From: Thermodesulfobacteriota bacterium
Lineage (GTDB): Bacteria; Desulfobacterota; DSM-4660; Desulfatiglandales; Desulfatiglandaceae
Length of the DNA stretch: 64,000 nt
Assembly (NCBI GenBank): GCA_028278625.1
Contig: JANQDY010000072.1
Span: 8,308 to 72,307, forward strand
Reading direction: 5' to 3'
Part shown: piece by piece, positions 54,027-63,706 of the stretch
Layout: every line of letters starts with the position of its first letter
How positions within the stretch are numbered: the stretch's first letter is position 1
Made by a program: the position numbers and the translations under genes
Notes under the pieces: model-generated
Database searches by the model: none
The model's input: the letters and a program-made list of their open reading frames with translations, nothing else
What the model was told of the DNA's origin: nothing

Positions 54027-54578
54027 CTATTTGGCGGGATTTTTGACGATGACATATCCTTCTTTTTCGAGGCCTCTGGCAAGTGCCTGGACCAAAAGCG
54101 GTTCCAGAAAACGGATCCAATCTTCTGCCACGGCCATCCCTTCTTTGGCAATCCGCGGTCTCAGAGCGCACACTTTCTGTCCCAGAGGGGTTTCATAGAA
54201 CCGAATCAATTCCTGAATTTCACCGTGGGTATAATGCTTGTCATAAAGGGGTATGACCCTGTCCACCAAGCCGCCTTCAGCGGAAATCTGCCGTTTCACA
54301 AGGGCCATGGTGCTTCCCTTTAAAATGGCATAGACCGTTTCAGAAACAGCCTGATTGTTTTGGGCCGTGGCTTCCTTTAAAATGGGAAAAAAGCGATCGA
54401 GAGTGGTTTCGGCCGCCATCATGACCACTTCCTCCAACCGGATCAAATGGATCAGCTTTCTGATGTCCTTTGCTTTTGAGGGATCAACGGGCTTGACCTC
54501 CGCCCGCAAAGTGGCTGTCGCACCGAAGGAGAAGACAAAGAGTACGAAGATCCATAGGGTTACTCTGTTCTTTTTCAT
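54027..54578 (-). CDS. DUF2059 family exported protein
   Basis: A 183-residue secreted protein with a signal peptide (MKKNRVTLWIFVLFVFSFGA, then TATLRA). The C-terminal part HYTHGEIQELIRFYETPLGQ-KV is the characteristic core of DUF2059, preceded by helices (DIRKLIHLIRLEEVVMMAAE). A GTG four codons upstream overlaps the GAGG, so ATG 54578 is chosen. Function of the family is unknown; probably periplasmic. It lies 43 bases upstream of the dehydrogenase gene in the same direction. Confidence 0.83.
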   Translation of the reverse strand: MKKNRVTLWIFVLFVFSFGATATLRAEVKPVDPSKAKDIRKLIHLIRLEEVVMMAAETTLDRFFPILKEATAQNNQAVSETVYAILKGSTMALVKRQISAEGGLVDRVIPLYDKHYTHGEIQELIRFYETPLGQKVCALRPRIAKEGMAVAEDWIRFLEPLLVQALARGLEKEGYVIVKNPAK

Positions 54579-54753
54579 CTGAATGTACACCTCGTGGCGG
54601 ATATGTTATGGTTTTTGAGCCTGAATTCCTGCCGCAGCAGGCCTTAAGCGGTCTTTTGGAAAAAGGAGAGGCTCCGTACATGGGTTATGGAAATATGTCT
54701 GTATCGAGTCCAATAGTCAAGCGTATTTACGATATTTTAGGCAGAACGGCGTA

Positions 54754-55842
54754 ATGGGAAGTCCCCACAGAATCCGAATCTTCGCTACCTTTTTGGTTCT
54801 TGCTTTAACGCTATCAGCTTCCGGTTGCAGGCTTAATTATCTCTTTCACGTAGCCAAAGGGCAGATGGCGCTTTTAGGCGGTTCCGTATCCATAGAGGAG
54901 GCCCTGGAAACGGAATCCTTTACACCGGAGCAGCGAAAGCGGCTCCTGCTGGTGGCCCAAATAAAGGCATTTGGCGAGAAGGACCTGGGACTCAAAAAGA
55001 CGAGCAACTACGAGACGGTCTATCCCCATAAAGAACAGCATCGCATCTATTTCGTCGCTGCCTCAAGGAAAGACCGCTTTAAAATGAAAACCTGGTGGTT
55101 CCCCATTGTGGGTGATCTTCCGTATCTCGGCTTTTTCGATCTGGAAGAGGCCCAAGAAGAGCAAAAGCGGCTGTCCAATGAAGACCTGGATGTATATTTG
55201 GGCCGCGCGGGGGCATACAGCACACTGGGGTGGTTCCAGGACCCGGTGACCGTGAACCTTATTGACGGCAGCGTCCCGCTGCTGGCAAATACCCTGCTTC
55301 ATGAAATGACCCATGCCACCCTTTATGTGAATGGACAGGGCGCCTTTAACGAGGGACTGGCCGTGCTGGTGGGGACCATGGGCGCTTTTCGGTTTTTTGA
55401 AAAGACGTTTGGTACCAATCACCCATTTACCATTGAAGCACGGGATGCTCTCATGGATGAGCGTATCTTTTCGCGTTTTCTGAACAGACTGATGTCCGAA
55501 ATGGCGGATGTCTATGGCCTGCAGGTGGAAGATGAAGAGAAGATGGTTTTGAGGAAGAGGGTTTATGGAGCAAATCTTGAACGGTTTGACCTTCTAAAAA
55601 GGGAATTCAGGACAGAGCAGTTTGTCCATTTTGATGGAATGCCGGTAAACAATGCATATCTCCTGACCGTGGCGCTCTATCACCAGCATTTTGGCCTTTT
55701 TGAGGCGGTGTTGAATAAAAAGGGCGGCGCAATCAAGAAGATGATCCAGTATCTGGCGGACATTTCCCCAAAGGAAAAGGATTTGATAAAAAGACTGCAG
55801 GCCGTGACTGATCCGCCCGATGCCAGGGGCGGGGGTTTCTAG
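54754..55842 (+). CDS. Predicted aminopeptidase, lipoprotein
   Basis: A 362-residue protein of the COG4324 aminopeptidase family. It has a lipoprotein signal (TFLVLALTLSASGC, Cys25) and the opening RLNYLFHVAKGQMALLGGSV typical of the family. The zinc site is LLHEMTHATLYVNGQGAFNE-GLAVLVG (HExxH near residue 183 with a downstream Glu). The upstream YSTLGWFQDPVTVNLIDG segment is also conserved. There is no strong ribosome site before ATG 54754. The stop TAG shares a CTAG palindrome with the stop of the opposing gene. Likely anchored in the envelope. Confidence 0.88.
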   Translation: MGSPHRIRIFATFLVLALTLSASGCRLNYLFHVAKGQMALLGGSVSIEEALETESFTPEQRKRLLLVAQIKAFGEKDLGLKKTSNYETVYPHKEQHRIYFVAASRKDRFKMKTWWFPIVGDLPYLGFFDLEEAQEEQKRLSNEDLDVYLGRAGAYSTLGWFQDPVTVNLIDGSVPLLANTLLHEMTHATLYVNGQGAFNEGLAVLVGTMGAFRFFEKTFGTNHPFTIEARDALMDERIFSRFLNRLMSEMADVYGLQVEDEEKMVLRKRVYGANLERFDLLKREFRTEQFVHFDGMPVNNAYLLTVALYHQHFGLFEAVLNKKGGAIKKMIQYLADISPKEKDLIKRLQAVTDPPDARGGGF

Positions 55843-56768
55843 AGGGCCCCCATCTTTTTCAGCTGTTTGAGGATCTCCGCTTCTGCCATGAATCCCATGT
55901 GGTGACGCACTTTTTTTCCTTTCTCGTCAAAAAACACCTGCACCGGTACGGCTCTCACATTGTACCGGCCCGCCAGCATCTGGTTTTCATTGACCGGGAT
56001 GGAGACGAAGTTGATGCTTCCCTCGTATTTCTTTTTGAGCTTCTTGAGGATCGGTTTCATCATTTCACAGGGCGCGCAGCCGGAGGAACTGAATTGTACC
56101 ATGGTCGGTTTCCCTGAAAGCCTGGCCCGGTCCAGGGGATTGTTCTGGGCAATTGCCATCTGTTTCTTGGCCCAGTCCTCATTGATGCGCATCCGTGCTT
56201 TTTTGGCAAGACCCTCAATGTGCTTCTGCAGGGCATCCTGCCTCTCTTTTTGAAGCAGGAACCCTTTGATGCTTTCCTTCACCTGATCAAAGGGCATTCC
56301 GCCGACCATGGCTTGATTTTCGTCATAGAAGGACTTTGCTGCTTTGTCTGAAACCGTAACATCTTTGGTGGCGCGATCAAAATAGGCATGCAAGTTTTCC
56401 TCACTGGGAGATTCTACGTCGATACCCATGGCTTTGGCGTCCTGTTTGATGAGTTGCTCCATGACTTCCTGATCAAGTAAAAAGAGCATGTTTTTTTCAA
56501 GCTGTTTTCGGACTTGGGGATTAACGTTTCCGAATGTTTTTTCCAGGAATGAATCTTTGATTTCAAATCCGTCCGCTTTTAAGAGGAGATGGTTGTCCAT
56601 TTTTTCAAGCTTTGCGGATTTAAGAATCCCTTCAGAGAACTGCGGATAGACTTCCTCCATGGTCTTTGCTGTTGCATCGGTAATGGCTATGACAACGGAT
56701 GCGATGCAGGAAATTGCCGCAAAAGCGATGATAGCAAGCATCCATTTATGTGGCTTCTGTTTTATCAT
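55839..56768 (-). CDS. Exported thioredoxin-fold protein with SurA-like N-terminus
   Basis: A 309-residue protein. An N-terminal membrane anchor or signal (KWMLAIIAFAAISCIASVVI) is followed by a helical region about 40-200 (FEIKDSFLEKTFGNVNPQVR, KNMLFLLDQEVMEQLIKQDA) resembling the chaperone part of SurA/parvulin-type proteins, and by a thioredoxin domain (MVQFSSSGCAPCEMMKPILK; CxxC at 231-234; cis-Pro in RAVPVQVFF). No PPIase catalytic domain lies between the two. Probably a periplasmic or membrane-tethered disulfide or folding factor. Its stop shares CTAG with the opposing aminopeptidase gene. Confidence 0.8.
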   Translation of the reverse strand: MIKQKPHKWMLAIIAFAAISCIASVVIAITDATAKTMEEVYPQFSEGILKSAKLEKMDNHLLLKADGFEIKDSFLEKTFGNVNPQVRKQLEKNMLFLLDQEVMEQLIKQDAKAMGIDVESPSEENLHAYFDRATKDVTVSDKAAKSFYDENQAMVGGMPFDQVKESIKGFLLQKERQDALQKHIEGLAKKARMRINEDWAKKQMAIAQNNPLDRARLSGKPTMVQFSSSGCAPCEMMKPILKKLKKKYEGSINFVSIPVNENQMLAGRYNVRAVPVQVFFDEKGKKVRHHMGFMAEAEILKQLKKMGAL

Positions 56769-56990
56769 TTCTCTTATGACTCCTTTTCATGAGGAAGAAT
56801 TATAGTCTGTAAGATAGCCCATAGGCAACGATTGTCAACCTTTTTGGCAACAAGGGTGCGCCGGTACCATTTGACAGTCCGGCGCAATCAGGGTACAAGT
56901 CAGTTTGTTTTCCACTGTTCCGGCTTTTTGAAAACCCTGAAGATTGAAAGGCTTCTTCATGATGCCTTTCAACAGAAACGAGGTTTTGAT

Positions 56991-59849
56991 GTGAAAGCAA
57001 AAATATGGATTGGTTGCGCGCTTCTGTTCTTGTTGGTGCTTTATTCGCTGGTGAGCATTGTTCCCGACTGGCTCTGGTTTCAAAATCTCGGTCTGAGCCA
57101 GGTTTTTCAAACCATGATTCTCACGCGGTTCGGATTCGGTGCGGTCATCTGGGTTTTTCTGATCGTGATCATCTTGATCAACCTTCACGTGGCCAGGCGC
57201 TTGAGCCCAGCGCCCTCCCCGGACGGGCCTTTTAAGGATGGCGCCGGTTATGCGGCCCAAATCGGCCTTTCCGTCAAAACACTCAACATGCTTTTCCTGG
57301 CGTTGATTCTCATCGCCAGTTTCATCCTGGCCTCAAAAGGAGCCGTCGAATGGGACCTGGTATTGCGTTACCTTTATCAGGCGCCCTTCGGCACCCAAGA
57401 CCCCATATTCGGCCGTGATGTGGGGTTCTATGTATTTGCGCTCCCTTTTTACGTTTTTGTCCGCGGCGGGGTGCTGGTGTTGTTTTTGTTTGCCGCTGGC
57501 CTTACGGTCATCTGGTATTTGAAAAACGGCGCGCTTCAGGTGGTTGGGGAAATAACCCAGGTGGAAGGTGAGCTGCCCACTCTCCCCAAGATTACCGTGG
57601 CCCCGGGAGTGGGGCGGCATTTGGGTTTTCTGGCGGGTATTATGGTTCTGCTCCTGGCCTGGGGATACCAACTGAAAATCTACGGTCTCCTTTATTCGAC
57701 CCAGGGACCGGCATTTGGTGCCAGCTTCACCGACGTGCAAGTGAAAGTGTGGGCCTACAGAGTCCTGATCGTGATCTCCGCCGCCTTTGCGGTGCTGCTT
57801 TTCATAAACGCCTTCAGGCCGGCAATGAAGCGGCTTCTTATCGGGGGGGCGGTCTGGGTGGGATCGGTGCTGTTGCTCTCCATGGTTCTGCCCATGATCA
57901 TTCAGAAAGTGGTGGTGAAACCCAACGAGTTCGCAAAGGAAGCCGAGTATATTGGCCACAATATCGCCTGCACCCGGGAAGCGTACAACCTCAACAAGAT
58001 TCGAGAGGTCAGTTTCCAGGTAAATGACAGATTGAGTCTGGCCGAAGTAAAAGAGCAGCGGGGCACTGTTCAGAATATCCGCATCTGGGACGAACGGCCG
58101 TTGCTTAAGACCTACCAGCAGATTCAGTCCATCAGGCTTTATTATGATTTCAATAATGTGGATGTGGATCGATACCTGATGGGTGGGCAGTATCGGCAGC
58201 TCATGCTGGCTGCCAGGGAGCTGGTGGTGAAGCAGCTGCCGGCCCAGGCCAATACCTGGGTCAACCGGCATCTCACCTATACCCACGGCTACGGCCTGGC
58301 GGCCAGCCCGGTCAATGAAGTTACCCAGGAAGGGCTTCCCAGACTGTTCATAAAGGATCTTCCGCCAGTCTGCGAAGCGGGACTTGAAAAGATCGTCCGT
58401 CCGGAGATCTACTACGGCGAGATGACGGACCAATATGTGCTGGTCAAAACCAGCAGCAATGAGTTCGACTTTCCGAAAGGTGACAAAAACGTCTACTCAG
58501 TATACCAGGGCCGGGGAGGGGTCCCCATCAACTCGTTCATCAGAAGGTTTCTCTATGCGGCCCAGTTTCGCGACCCGCAAATCCTTTTCACCAATTATCT
58601 GACCCCTGACAGCCGCATCATGTACAACCGCCAGATCAAGCGCCGGGTGAAAGCCATAGCGCCTTTTTTAAGTTATGATCGAGATCCTTACATGGTGCTC
58701 TCGGAAGGGAGACTCTACTGGATACTGGACGCTTATACCACCTCCAACATGTATCCCTACTCCACCCGAAGCCACAGCCCCTTTGAACGGGGCATCTTGA
58801 ATTATATTCGAAATGCCGTCAAGGTGACCATCGACGCCTATAACGGGAATGTGAATTTCTACCTGATAGACGAAAAGGACCCCATTGCCGGTGTTTATAA
58901 GCGAATCTTTCCGGATCTGTTCAAAGCGTTTGCAGACATGCCCGAAGATCTGAAACGCCACGTCCGTTACCCCAAGGATTTCTTTCAGATCCAGGCGGCC
59001 ACTTATACCCGGTATCACATGGAGGATGTGCAGGTGTTCTATAACCAGGAGGACCTGTGGCAACTGCCTGACGAAATGTATGGGGACAGCCGGCAAAAGA
59101 TGGAACCCTACTATATCATCATCAAGCTGCCTGAGGGTGAAAGGGAAGAATTCCTTCTCATGCTCCCTTTCACACCTTCCAAAAAGGACAACATGATCGG
59201 GTGGCTGGCGGCCAGAAGCGATCTTCCCGAATACGGCAGTCTGATTGTTTACAAACTGCCCAAGGAAAAACTGGTTTACGGACCCATGCAAATCGAGGCC
59301 AGGGTGGATCAGCAAACCGACATTTCCCGTGAACTGAGTCTTTGGGATCAAAAGGGGTCACGGGTGATTCGCGGAAACCTGCTGGCTATTCCCGTGCTGG
59401 ATGCCTTTGTCTATGTGGAACCCATCTACCTGGAGGCGAAACAGGAGGAGATCACCACACAACCGGCTGCCGGCGATCGGGCGCCGGGAGGGCTTCAGAG
59501 GCTCAAATCAAAAATGGGTACCGACCCTTCACGTGCCGATCCCTCCCGGGCCGCTTCCCTTCCCGAGTTAAAGCGGGTGATTGTGGCTTTCGGAAACCGG
59601 GTGGCCATGGAAAAGGACCTTGATCTGGCGTTAAGCCGCGTGCTGGGGAAGGGTCTGCCGGAAGGTGAAACGGACGTGCCTACCGCCACAAAGTATCTTG
59701 AAACATCGAACCTGGGTATTCTGGCGCTTCAGTATTACCGGGAGGCAAAGGCGAGCCTGCGCAAAGGCGACTGGGGCGGTTACGGAGAAAAACTGAAAAG
59801 ACTGGAGGAAGTTCTTGAAAAGATCGCCGCTAAGGAGAGGGGCCGTTAA
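56991..59849 (+). CDS. UPF0182 family membrane protein
   Basis: A 952-residue protein with about seven N-terminal membrane helices in the first ~300 residues (IGCALLFLLVLYSLVSIVPD, ILTRFGFGAVIWVFLIVIIL, LVLRYLYQAPFGTQDPIFGR) and a large extracytoplasmic domain (YNLNKIREVSFQVNDRLSLA, LPPVCEAGLEKIVRPEIYYG, YTTSNMYPYSTRSH). This is the UPF0182/COG1615 family, function unknown. GTG 56991, seven bases after GAGG, is a better start than the ATG at 56832, which gives residues without family likeness. C-terminal helix rich in K/R/E. Confidence 0.88.
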   Translation: MKAKIWIGCALLFLLVLYSLVSIVPDWLWFQNLGLSQVFQTMILTRFGFGAVIWVFLIVIILINLHVARRLSPAPSPDGPFKDGAGYAAQIGLSVKTLNMLFLALILIASFILASKGAVEWDLVLRYLYQAPFGTQDPIFGRDVGFYVFALPFYVFVRGGVLVLFLFAAGLTVIWYLKNGALQVVGEITQVEGELPTLPKITVAPGVGRHLGFLAGIMVLLLAWGYQLKIYGLLYSTQGPAFGASFTDVQVKVWAYRVLIVISAAFAVLLFINAFRPAMKRLLIGGAVWVGSVLLLSMVLPMIIQKVVVKPNEFAKEAEYIGHNIACTREAYNLNKIREVSFQVNDRLSLAEVKEQRGTVQNIRIWDERPLLKTYQQIQSIRLYYDFNNVDVDRYLMGGQYRQLMLAARELVVKQLPAQANTWVNRHLTYTHGYGLAASPVNEVTQEGLPRLFIKDLPPVCEAGLEKIVRPEIYYGEMTDQYVLVKTSSNEFDFPKGDKNVYSVYQGRGGVPINSFIRRFLYAAQFRDPQILFTNYLTPDSRIMYNRQIKRRVKAIAPFLSYDRDPYMVLSEGRLYWILDAYTTSNMYPYSTRSHSPFERGILNYIRNAVKVTIDAYNGNVNFYLIDEKDPIAGVYKRIFPDLFKAFADMPEDLKRHVRYPKDFFQIQAATYTRYHMEDVQVFYNQEDLWQLPDEMYGDSRQKMEPYYIIIKLPEGEREEFLLMLPFTPSKKDNMIGWLAARSDLPEYGSLIVYKLPKEKLVYGPMQIEARVDQQTDISRELSLWDQKGSRVIRGNLLAIPVLDAFVYVEPIYLEAKQEEITTQPAAGDRAPGGLQRLKSKMGTDPSRADPSRAASLPELKRVIVAFGNRVAMEKDLDLALSRVLGKGLPEGETDVPTATKYLETSNLGILALQYYREAKASLRKGDWGGYGEKLKRLEEVLEKIAAKERGR

Positions 59850-60102
59850 GATCAACTCTTACCGTCAAGAATCTGTCCGCTTTTCCGGATAAATTCCGAA
59901 AAAATGGATTAAGCCGGGCATATGCAACTTCAACTTGAATACGCCCTGATATGGGCAATGTGTTGGATATGACGAGTATTTTTTTCTTGTCAGTCTTAAT
60001 GGGGGGAGATTGCGCTAAAACGGCCCCTTTCTTGCAATAAAGCTATTGCGCATCGTCTCAGTTCCGTTTCATGTCTGTTTCTTCTTATTAAGGACGGGGA
60101 AA

Positions 60103-61239
60103 ATGGTTCAACAAGTCATCATCGTGGCAATAGCGGTTCTAACGGGAAGTTTCGCCATCTGGGGTTTATTGTACCTGAAGTTCAAACAACACCTGGTGAC
60201 CAAACTGTGGGTAAGGTTAATGCCGGGAATCTTCATTCTATGCATTAACTTATTCATTTTGGGGCATTACACGCCTTACAACATCACCGCCTTGGCAATA
60301 TGCTTTGCGGTTGGGGTGTCCGTTATGCTGAGCAATTTTCTTTTGGTGGGACTCTCCCTGGTAAAGCAGATTTACACGGTCATTGACGGTATTGATGCGT
60401 GTGCCGACAAAGTGGCAGCAGCATCGCATCATGTTTCATCCGCCAGTCAGTCTCTGGCTGAAGGGTCATCGGAACAGGCGGCTTCCGTTGAGGAGACCTC
60501 CTCCTCAATGGAGGAGATGGCTTCCATGACAAAGCAGAATGCGGGCAATGCCAAACAAGCGGATCATCACATGAGGAACTCCGGCAAGGTCGTCAAAACG
60601 GCGAACGGTTCCATGGTCGAATTGACCCGGTCCATCGCTGAGATTTCTAAAGCCAGTGAAGATACTTCCAAAATTATTAAAACCATAGATGAAATCGCTT
60701 TTCAGACCAATCTTCTCGCTTTAAATGCCGCGGTGGAAGCCGCCAGGGCCGGCGAGGCCGGCGCAGGTTTCGCGGTGGTGGCGGATGAGGTGAGGAATCT
60801 GGCAATGAGAGCCGCCGAGGCGGCAAAGGAGACGACAGGACTGATCGAAGGGACCATCAAAAAGGTCAAAAGCGGAAGCGATCTGGTATCCACCACCGAT
60901 GACGCCTTTAGCGAGGTCGCCACCAGCGTTAAAAAAGTGGGGGAACTGGTGGGTGAAATTGCGGGGGCCTCCAACGAACAGGCAGAGGGAATCGCACAGG
61001 TCAGCCGGGCCGTTGAGGAGATGAACAGAGCGGTCCAACAAAACGCCGCCAATGCCGAGGAATCCGCATCGGCATCTCAAGAAATGAATGCGCAGGCCGA
61101 ACTCCTGAAGGGCTACATCAGCGATCTTATGGCCGTGGTGGGAGGATCCGCGAAAAAAACCCCGGAAAGCAGGTCCGCCCAGAGGGAACCACATAGGGGC
61201 GGCCGGTTCAAACTGGCCGCACCCGTTGCGTCGCAATAA
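60103..61239 (+). CDS. Methyl-accepting chemotaxis-type protein without sensor domain
   Basis: A 378-residue receptor. Three hydrophobic segments (about 3-24, 40-56, 61-86) make up the N-terminus with almost no outside loop, and no HAMP domain is recognisable before the signalling helices (~100-345). The hairpin tip is intact: [40 protein letters not shown]. Methylation-helix segments ([17 protein letters not shown]) are present; there is no C-terminal CheR/CheB pentapeptide. It should bind CheA/CheW. Input may be membrane state or a partner protein. ATG 60103 is eight bases after AAGGA; the upstream TTG (60046) is unlikely. Confidence 0.88.
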   Translation: MVQQVIIVAIAVLTGSFAIWGLLYLKFKQHLVTKLWVRLMPGIFILCINLFILGHYTPYNITALAICFAVGVSVMLSNFLLVGLSLVKQIYTVIDGIDACADKVAAASHHVSSASQSLAEGSSEQAASVEETSSSMEEMASMTKQNAGNAKQADHHMRNSGKVVKTANGSMVELTRSIAEISKASEDTSKIIKTIDEIAFQTNLLALNAAVEAARAGEAGAGFAVVADEVRNLAMRAAEAAKETTGLIEGTIKKVKSGSDLVSTTDDAFSEVATSVKKVGELVGEIAGASNEQAEGIAQVSRAVEEMNRAVQQNAANAEESASASQEMNAQAELLKGYISDLMAVVGGSAKKTPESRSAQREPHRGGRFKLAAPVASQ

Positions 61240-61359
61240 GGATGAATCCTTTTCCGATTGCCCCGTCATTCTCCCTTTACGCTACATACATCAGAAATCC
61301 GCCGCAAATGTGGTTGAGAAACGTTCCGCTTCTTCTTTCGGTGTCAGGCTTTGATTTCC

Positions 61360-61857
61360 CTATTCTTCCACCGCCGAAGCCTTGTTGATGGTAATGGTTT
61401 CAAGGGGAACATCGGCGTGTGGCCCATGGTTGCCGGTCTTAACGGCTTTTATCTTATTTACGACACCATGACCTTTGCTGACCTTTCCAAACACGGCATA
61501 TCCCCAACCTTGAGCGGTTTTGGCGGTATGATTCAGAAAATCATTCTTTTTGACATTGATGAAAAACTGGCTTGTGGCGCTGTTGGGATCCGGCGTACGG
61601 GCCATGGCAATGGTATAGGCGTCATTCTTAAGCCCGTTGTCAGCTTCATTGATGATCGGATCTTTGGTGGGCTTCTGTGACATATCCTCAGTGAAACCGC
61701 CCCCCTGGATCATAAAACCGTCGATGACCCGGTGAAAGATGGTGCCGTCGTAATGGCCGTCGTTTACATAAGAAAGAAAGTTCTCTACTGACTTGGGCGC
61801 TTTTTCTTCATCAAGCTCCAGAAAAATGTCGCCCATGGTGGTTTCCAGTTTTACCAT
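61360..61857 (-). CDS. ppiB: Peptidyl-prolyl cis-trans isomerase, cyclophilin type
   Basis: A 165-residue single-domain cyclophilin without signal peptide, therefore cytoplasmic. Motifs: [20 protein letters not shown] with the catalytic [23 protein letters not shown] (substrate-binding Q-F-F-I), [18 protein letters not shown]. Length is normal for PpiB. The ribosome site AAAGGA is about 13 bases from ATG 61857, rather far. It converges with the receptor gene. Confidence 0.93.
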   Translation of the reverse strand: MVKLETTMGDIFLELDEEKAPKSVENFLSYVNDGHYDGTIFHRVIDGFMIQGGGFTEDMSQKPTKDPIINEADNGLKNDAYTIAMARTPDPNSATSQFFINVKKNDFLNHTAKTAQGWGYAVFGKVSKGHGVVNKIKAVKTGNHGPHADVPLETITINKASAVEE

Positions 61858-62038
61858 TTCTATTTCAATCCTTTCCTGGCGGGACTGGCCCGCATCCTAA
61901 ATTCCGTTGAACTCTCCATAAAGGGTGAGAGAACAAGCGGTCTACACGCTTTTTATGTTTCAAATGGGCATCTGTTTGAGCACCAACACTAATCACGATT
62001 CCCCGAAATGCAAACAACTGCATCTTCTGTTTTTCTGA

Positions 62039-62995
62039 CTATTCCAAGGAACAGGTGCGGAAACAATCACGCCCTCCCTCTTTGGCGTTGTAGAGTTCTT
62101 TGTCAGCGGCTTCAATCAGATTATCCAATGTATAACCAGGGCGCATTTGAGCCAGGCCCATAGATATGGTAATGGATGGAAGCGGTTTACCGTCCGACAT
62201 CTGAATTTTGGTTTTTCTAACGGTGTTACAAAGCCTCTCCGCAACGATTTCGGCATCTTTTGCTCCCGTTCCCGGCAGGATGAGAGAGAATTCCTCGCCG
62301 CCATAACGGGCGACAAAATCCGTGGGTCTGATGCTCTCGCTAAGTACCTTTGCAAGGGTTGCCAGGGCTACATCTCCGGCCTGGTGCCCGCAATTGTCGT
62401 TATATTGCTTAAAATGGTCCACATCCACCATGCAAAGGGTGAATGCCTCCCGGTTATGTTGAAAGCGATTGAAATGGCGGTTCATGGCCTTGTCAAACCA
62501 CCGCCGGTTGTAAACACCCGTCAGACCGTCAACCATTGCAAACTGCTCGAGCTTTCGGGTTTGAGCCTTTTCCTGGAGTATCAAATCCGTATTGAGCAAC
62601 AGACGTTTTGAGATGATTGAAAGGAGGTTTTTTGCGATGCGGCCATCGGCGTATACCATTTCCCACAGCATTTTATTGGGGAGTACGAGCAATTGTGACG
62701 CAACTCTCGCCAGAACGTAAGCCGAGGGGTTGATGTCTTCAATAAGGGACAGTTCCCCGACACAATCGCCCACCTCAATGGTTCTCAGCATCTGGCTGTC
62801 GGGGCTTTCCAAATGCACCCCCAATTGTCCGGAAAGGAGAAAATAGATCTTTCTGTTTTCAATCTCGGGTGAGAGGATGATCTCTCCGGGTGAAAAACCG
62901 GTCAGTTGCAGATCATTGAGTTCTGGCGGCAATTCCTTGAACTCGATATTCTTGAAAAGATCAATCTTCAGAATATCCTCTAATGAAATTTCCAT
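62039..62995 (-). CDS. Cyclic-nucleotide-binding and GGDEF diguanylate cyclase protein
   Basis: A 318-residue protein. Residues ~5-125 form a cNMP-binding fold (GEIILSPEIENRKIYFLLSG, VGDCVGELSLIEDINPSAYV); the phosphate cassette lacks the usual F-G-E..R-x-A sequence, so it may bind something else. Residues ~150-315 are a GGDEF domain with YGGEEF near residue 232 and an upstream R-P-T-D inhibitory site five residues before it, so c-di-GMP synthesis with product inhibition is expected. GGGGAGGAAG precedes the ATG. Transcribed alone, leftward. Second cNMP-fold protein of the window after the HDOD protein at 5,036. Confidence 0.9.
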   Translation of the reverse strand: MEISLEDILKIDLFKNIEFKELPPELNDLQLTGFSPGEIILSPEIENRKIYFLLSGQLGVHLESPDSQMLRTIEVGDCVGELSLIEDINPSAYVLARVASQLLVLPNKMLWEMVYADGRIAKNLLSIISKRLLLNTDLILQEKAQTRKLEQFAMVDGLTGVYNRRWFDKAMNRHFNRFQHNREAFTLCMVDVDHFKQYNDNCGHQAGDVALATLAKVLSESIRPTDFVARYGGEEFSLILPGTGAKDAEIVAERLCNTVRKTKIQMSDGKPLPSITISMGLAQMRPGYTLDNLIEAADKELYNAKEGGRDCFRTCSLE

Positions 62996-63090
62996 TCTTT
63001 CTTCCTCCCCGAAAAAACAGAGTTCTTGGAAATCAAAATCAATATGGCATAACCGTTTTAATGATTCAAGCGCTTACTTGCCCTTTTTTC

Positions 63091-63119
63091 TTGACGACCC
63101 AAAAACACTCAGCTAAAGT
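63091..63119 (+). promoter_or_regulatory. Possible promoter of the HlyD-type gene
   Basis: TTGACG (63091-63096), 17 bases, TAAAGT (63114-63119), 59 bases before the ATG at 63179. The boxes match consensus in five and four of six positions. Confidence 0.4.
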
Positions 63120-63178
63120 CTTTCTGGGGAAAATGCGGTTAATCAAATTATTTTTACCTTATCTTACCTCAATGACCA

Positions 63179-63625
63179 ATGCGAAATAGGGGCGATTCCT
63201 TACGATTCAGAAGACAGTGTCTTGCCATTCTGGCGCTGCTGATTGTCAGCAGTTCCTGCTCCGAACCGCCGCCAGACACATTTCAGGGATATGTTGAGGG
63301 TGAGTTTGTGTATGTGGCGTCGCCAATCGGCGGCCGGCTCGAAAGGGTGAATGTGCAAAAGGGAGAGACCATCAAAAAAGGTGCTCCGCTGTTTGAACTG
63401 GAACATGTCCTGGAATCATATGTCGTCATGGAAGCAAAGGAGAATCACCGGCAAGCCAAGGAGAGACTGGCCAACTTAAGAAAAGGGAAGAGACCTTCGG
63501 AAATCGAGGCCATCAAGGCAAGGCTCAAGAGCGCCAAAGCCGATCTTCAACTGGCCCAAAGGGAATACCAGCGGCGATTAACCCTCCACAAACGCCAGTT
63601 TATTTCAAAGGAGGCCCTGGACAGG
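63179..63625 (+). CDS. HlyD-type membrane fusion lipoprotein, cut at the contig junction
   Basis: About 149 codons of a periplasmic adaptor protein. A lipoprotein signal (LAILALLIVSSSC) is followed by the biotinyl-lipoyl-like strand pair (GYVEGEFVYVASPIGGRLER, VNVQKGETIKKGAPLFELEH) and the first arm of the coiled-coil hairpin (RPSEIEAIKARLKSAKADLQ, RRLTLHKRQFISKEALDRA). At about 63,620-63,630 the coil ends and the DNA turns into G+C-rich sequence that codes on the opposite strand. The frame stays open to 63973 by chance only. The true gene would have gone on with the second arm and probably ABC-transporter genes. Confidence 0.8.
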
Positions 63626-63706
63626 GCCGACCGGCGCGACCTCGACGGGGTTCGGCAGGTCGAGCCGCGAGGTCGACGACGCGAAGTAGTCGATGGACCG
63701 CTTCAT
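63626..63706 (-). CDS. Start of an unknown gene on the foreign segment
   Basis: The ATG at 63706 overlaps the argH stop (ATGA) and begins MKRSIDYFASSTSRLDLPNP, then VEVAPVG, before running into the junction with the main contig. No family can be given from 27 residues. The strong C/G third-position bias matches the argH fragment, not the rest of the window. Confidence 0.4.

Noticed and set aside
60016..60041. FliA (sigma-28) promoter before the chemotaxis receptor
   Set aside because: TAAA and a GCAATAAA stretch are present but the -35 continues ACGG instead of GTTT; too weak to list.
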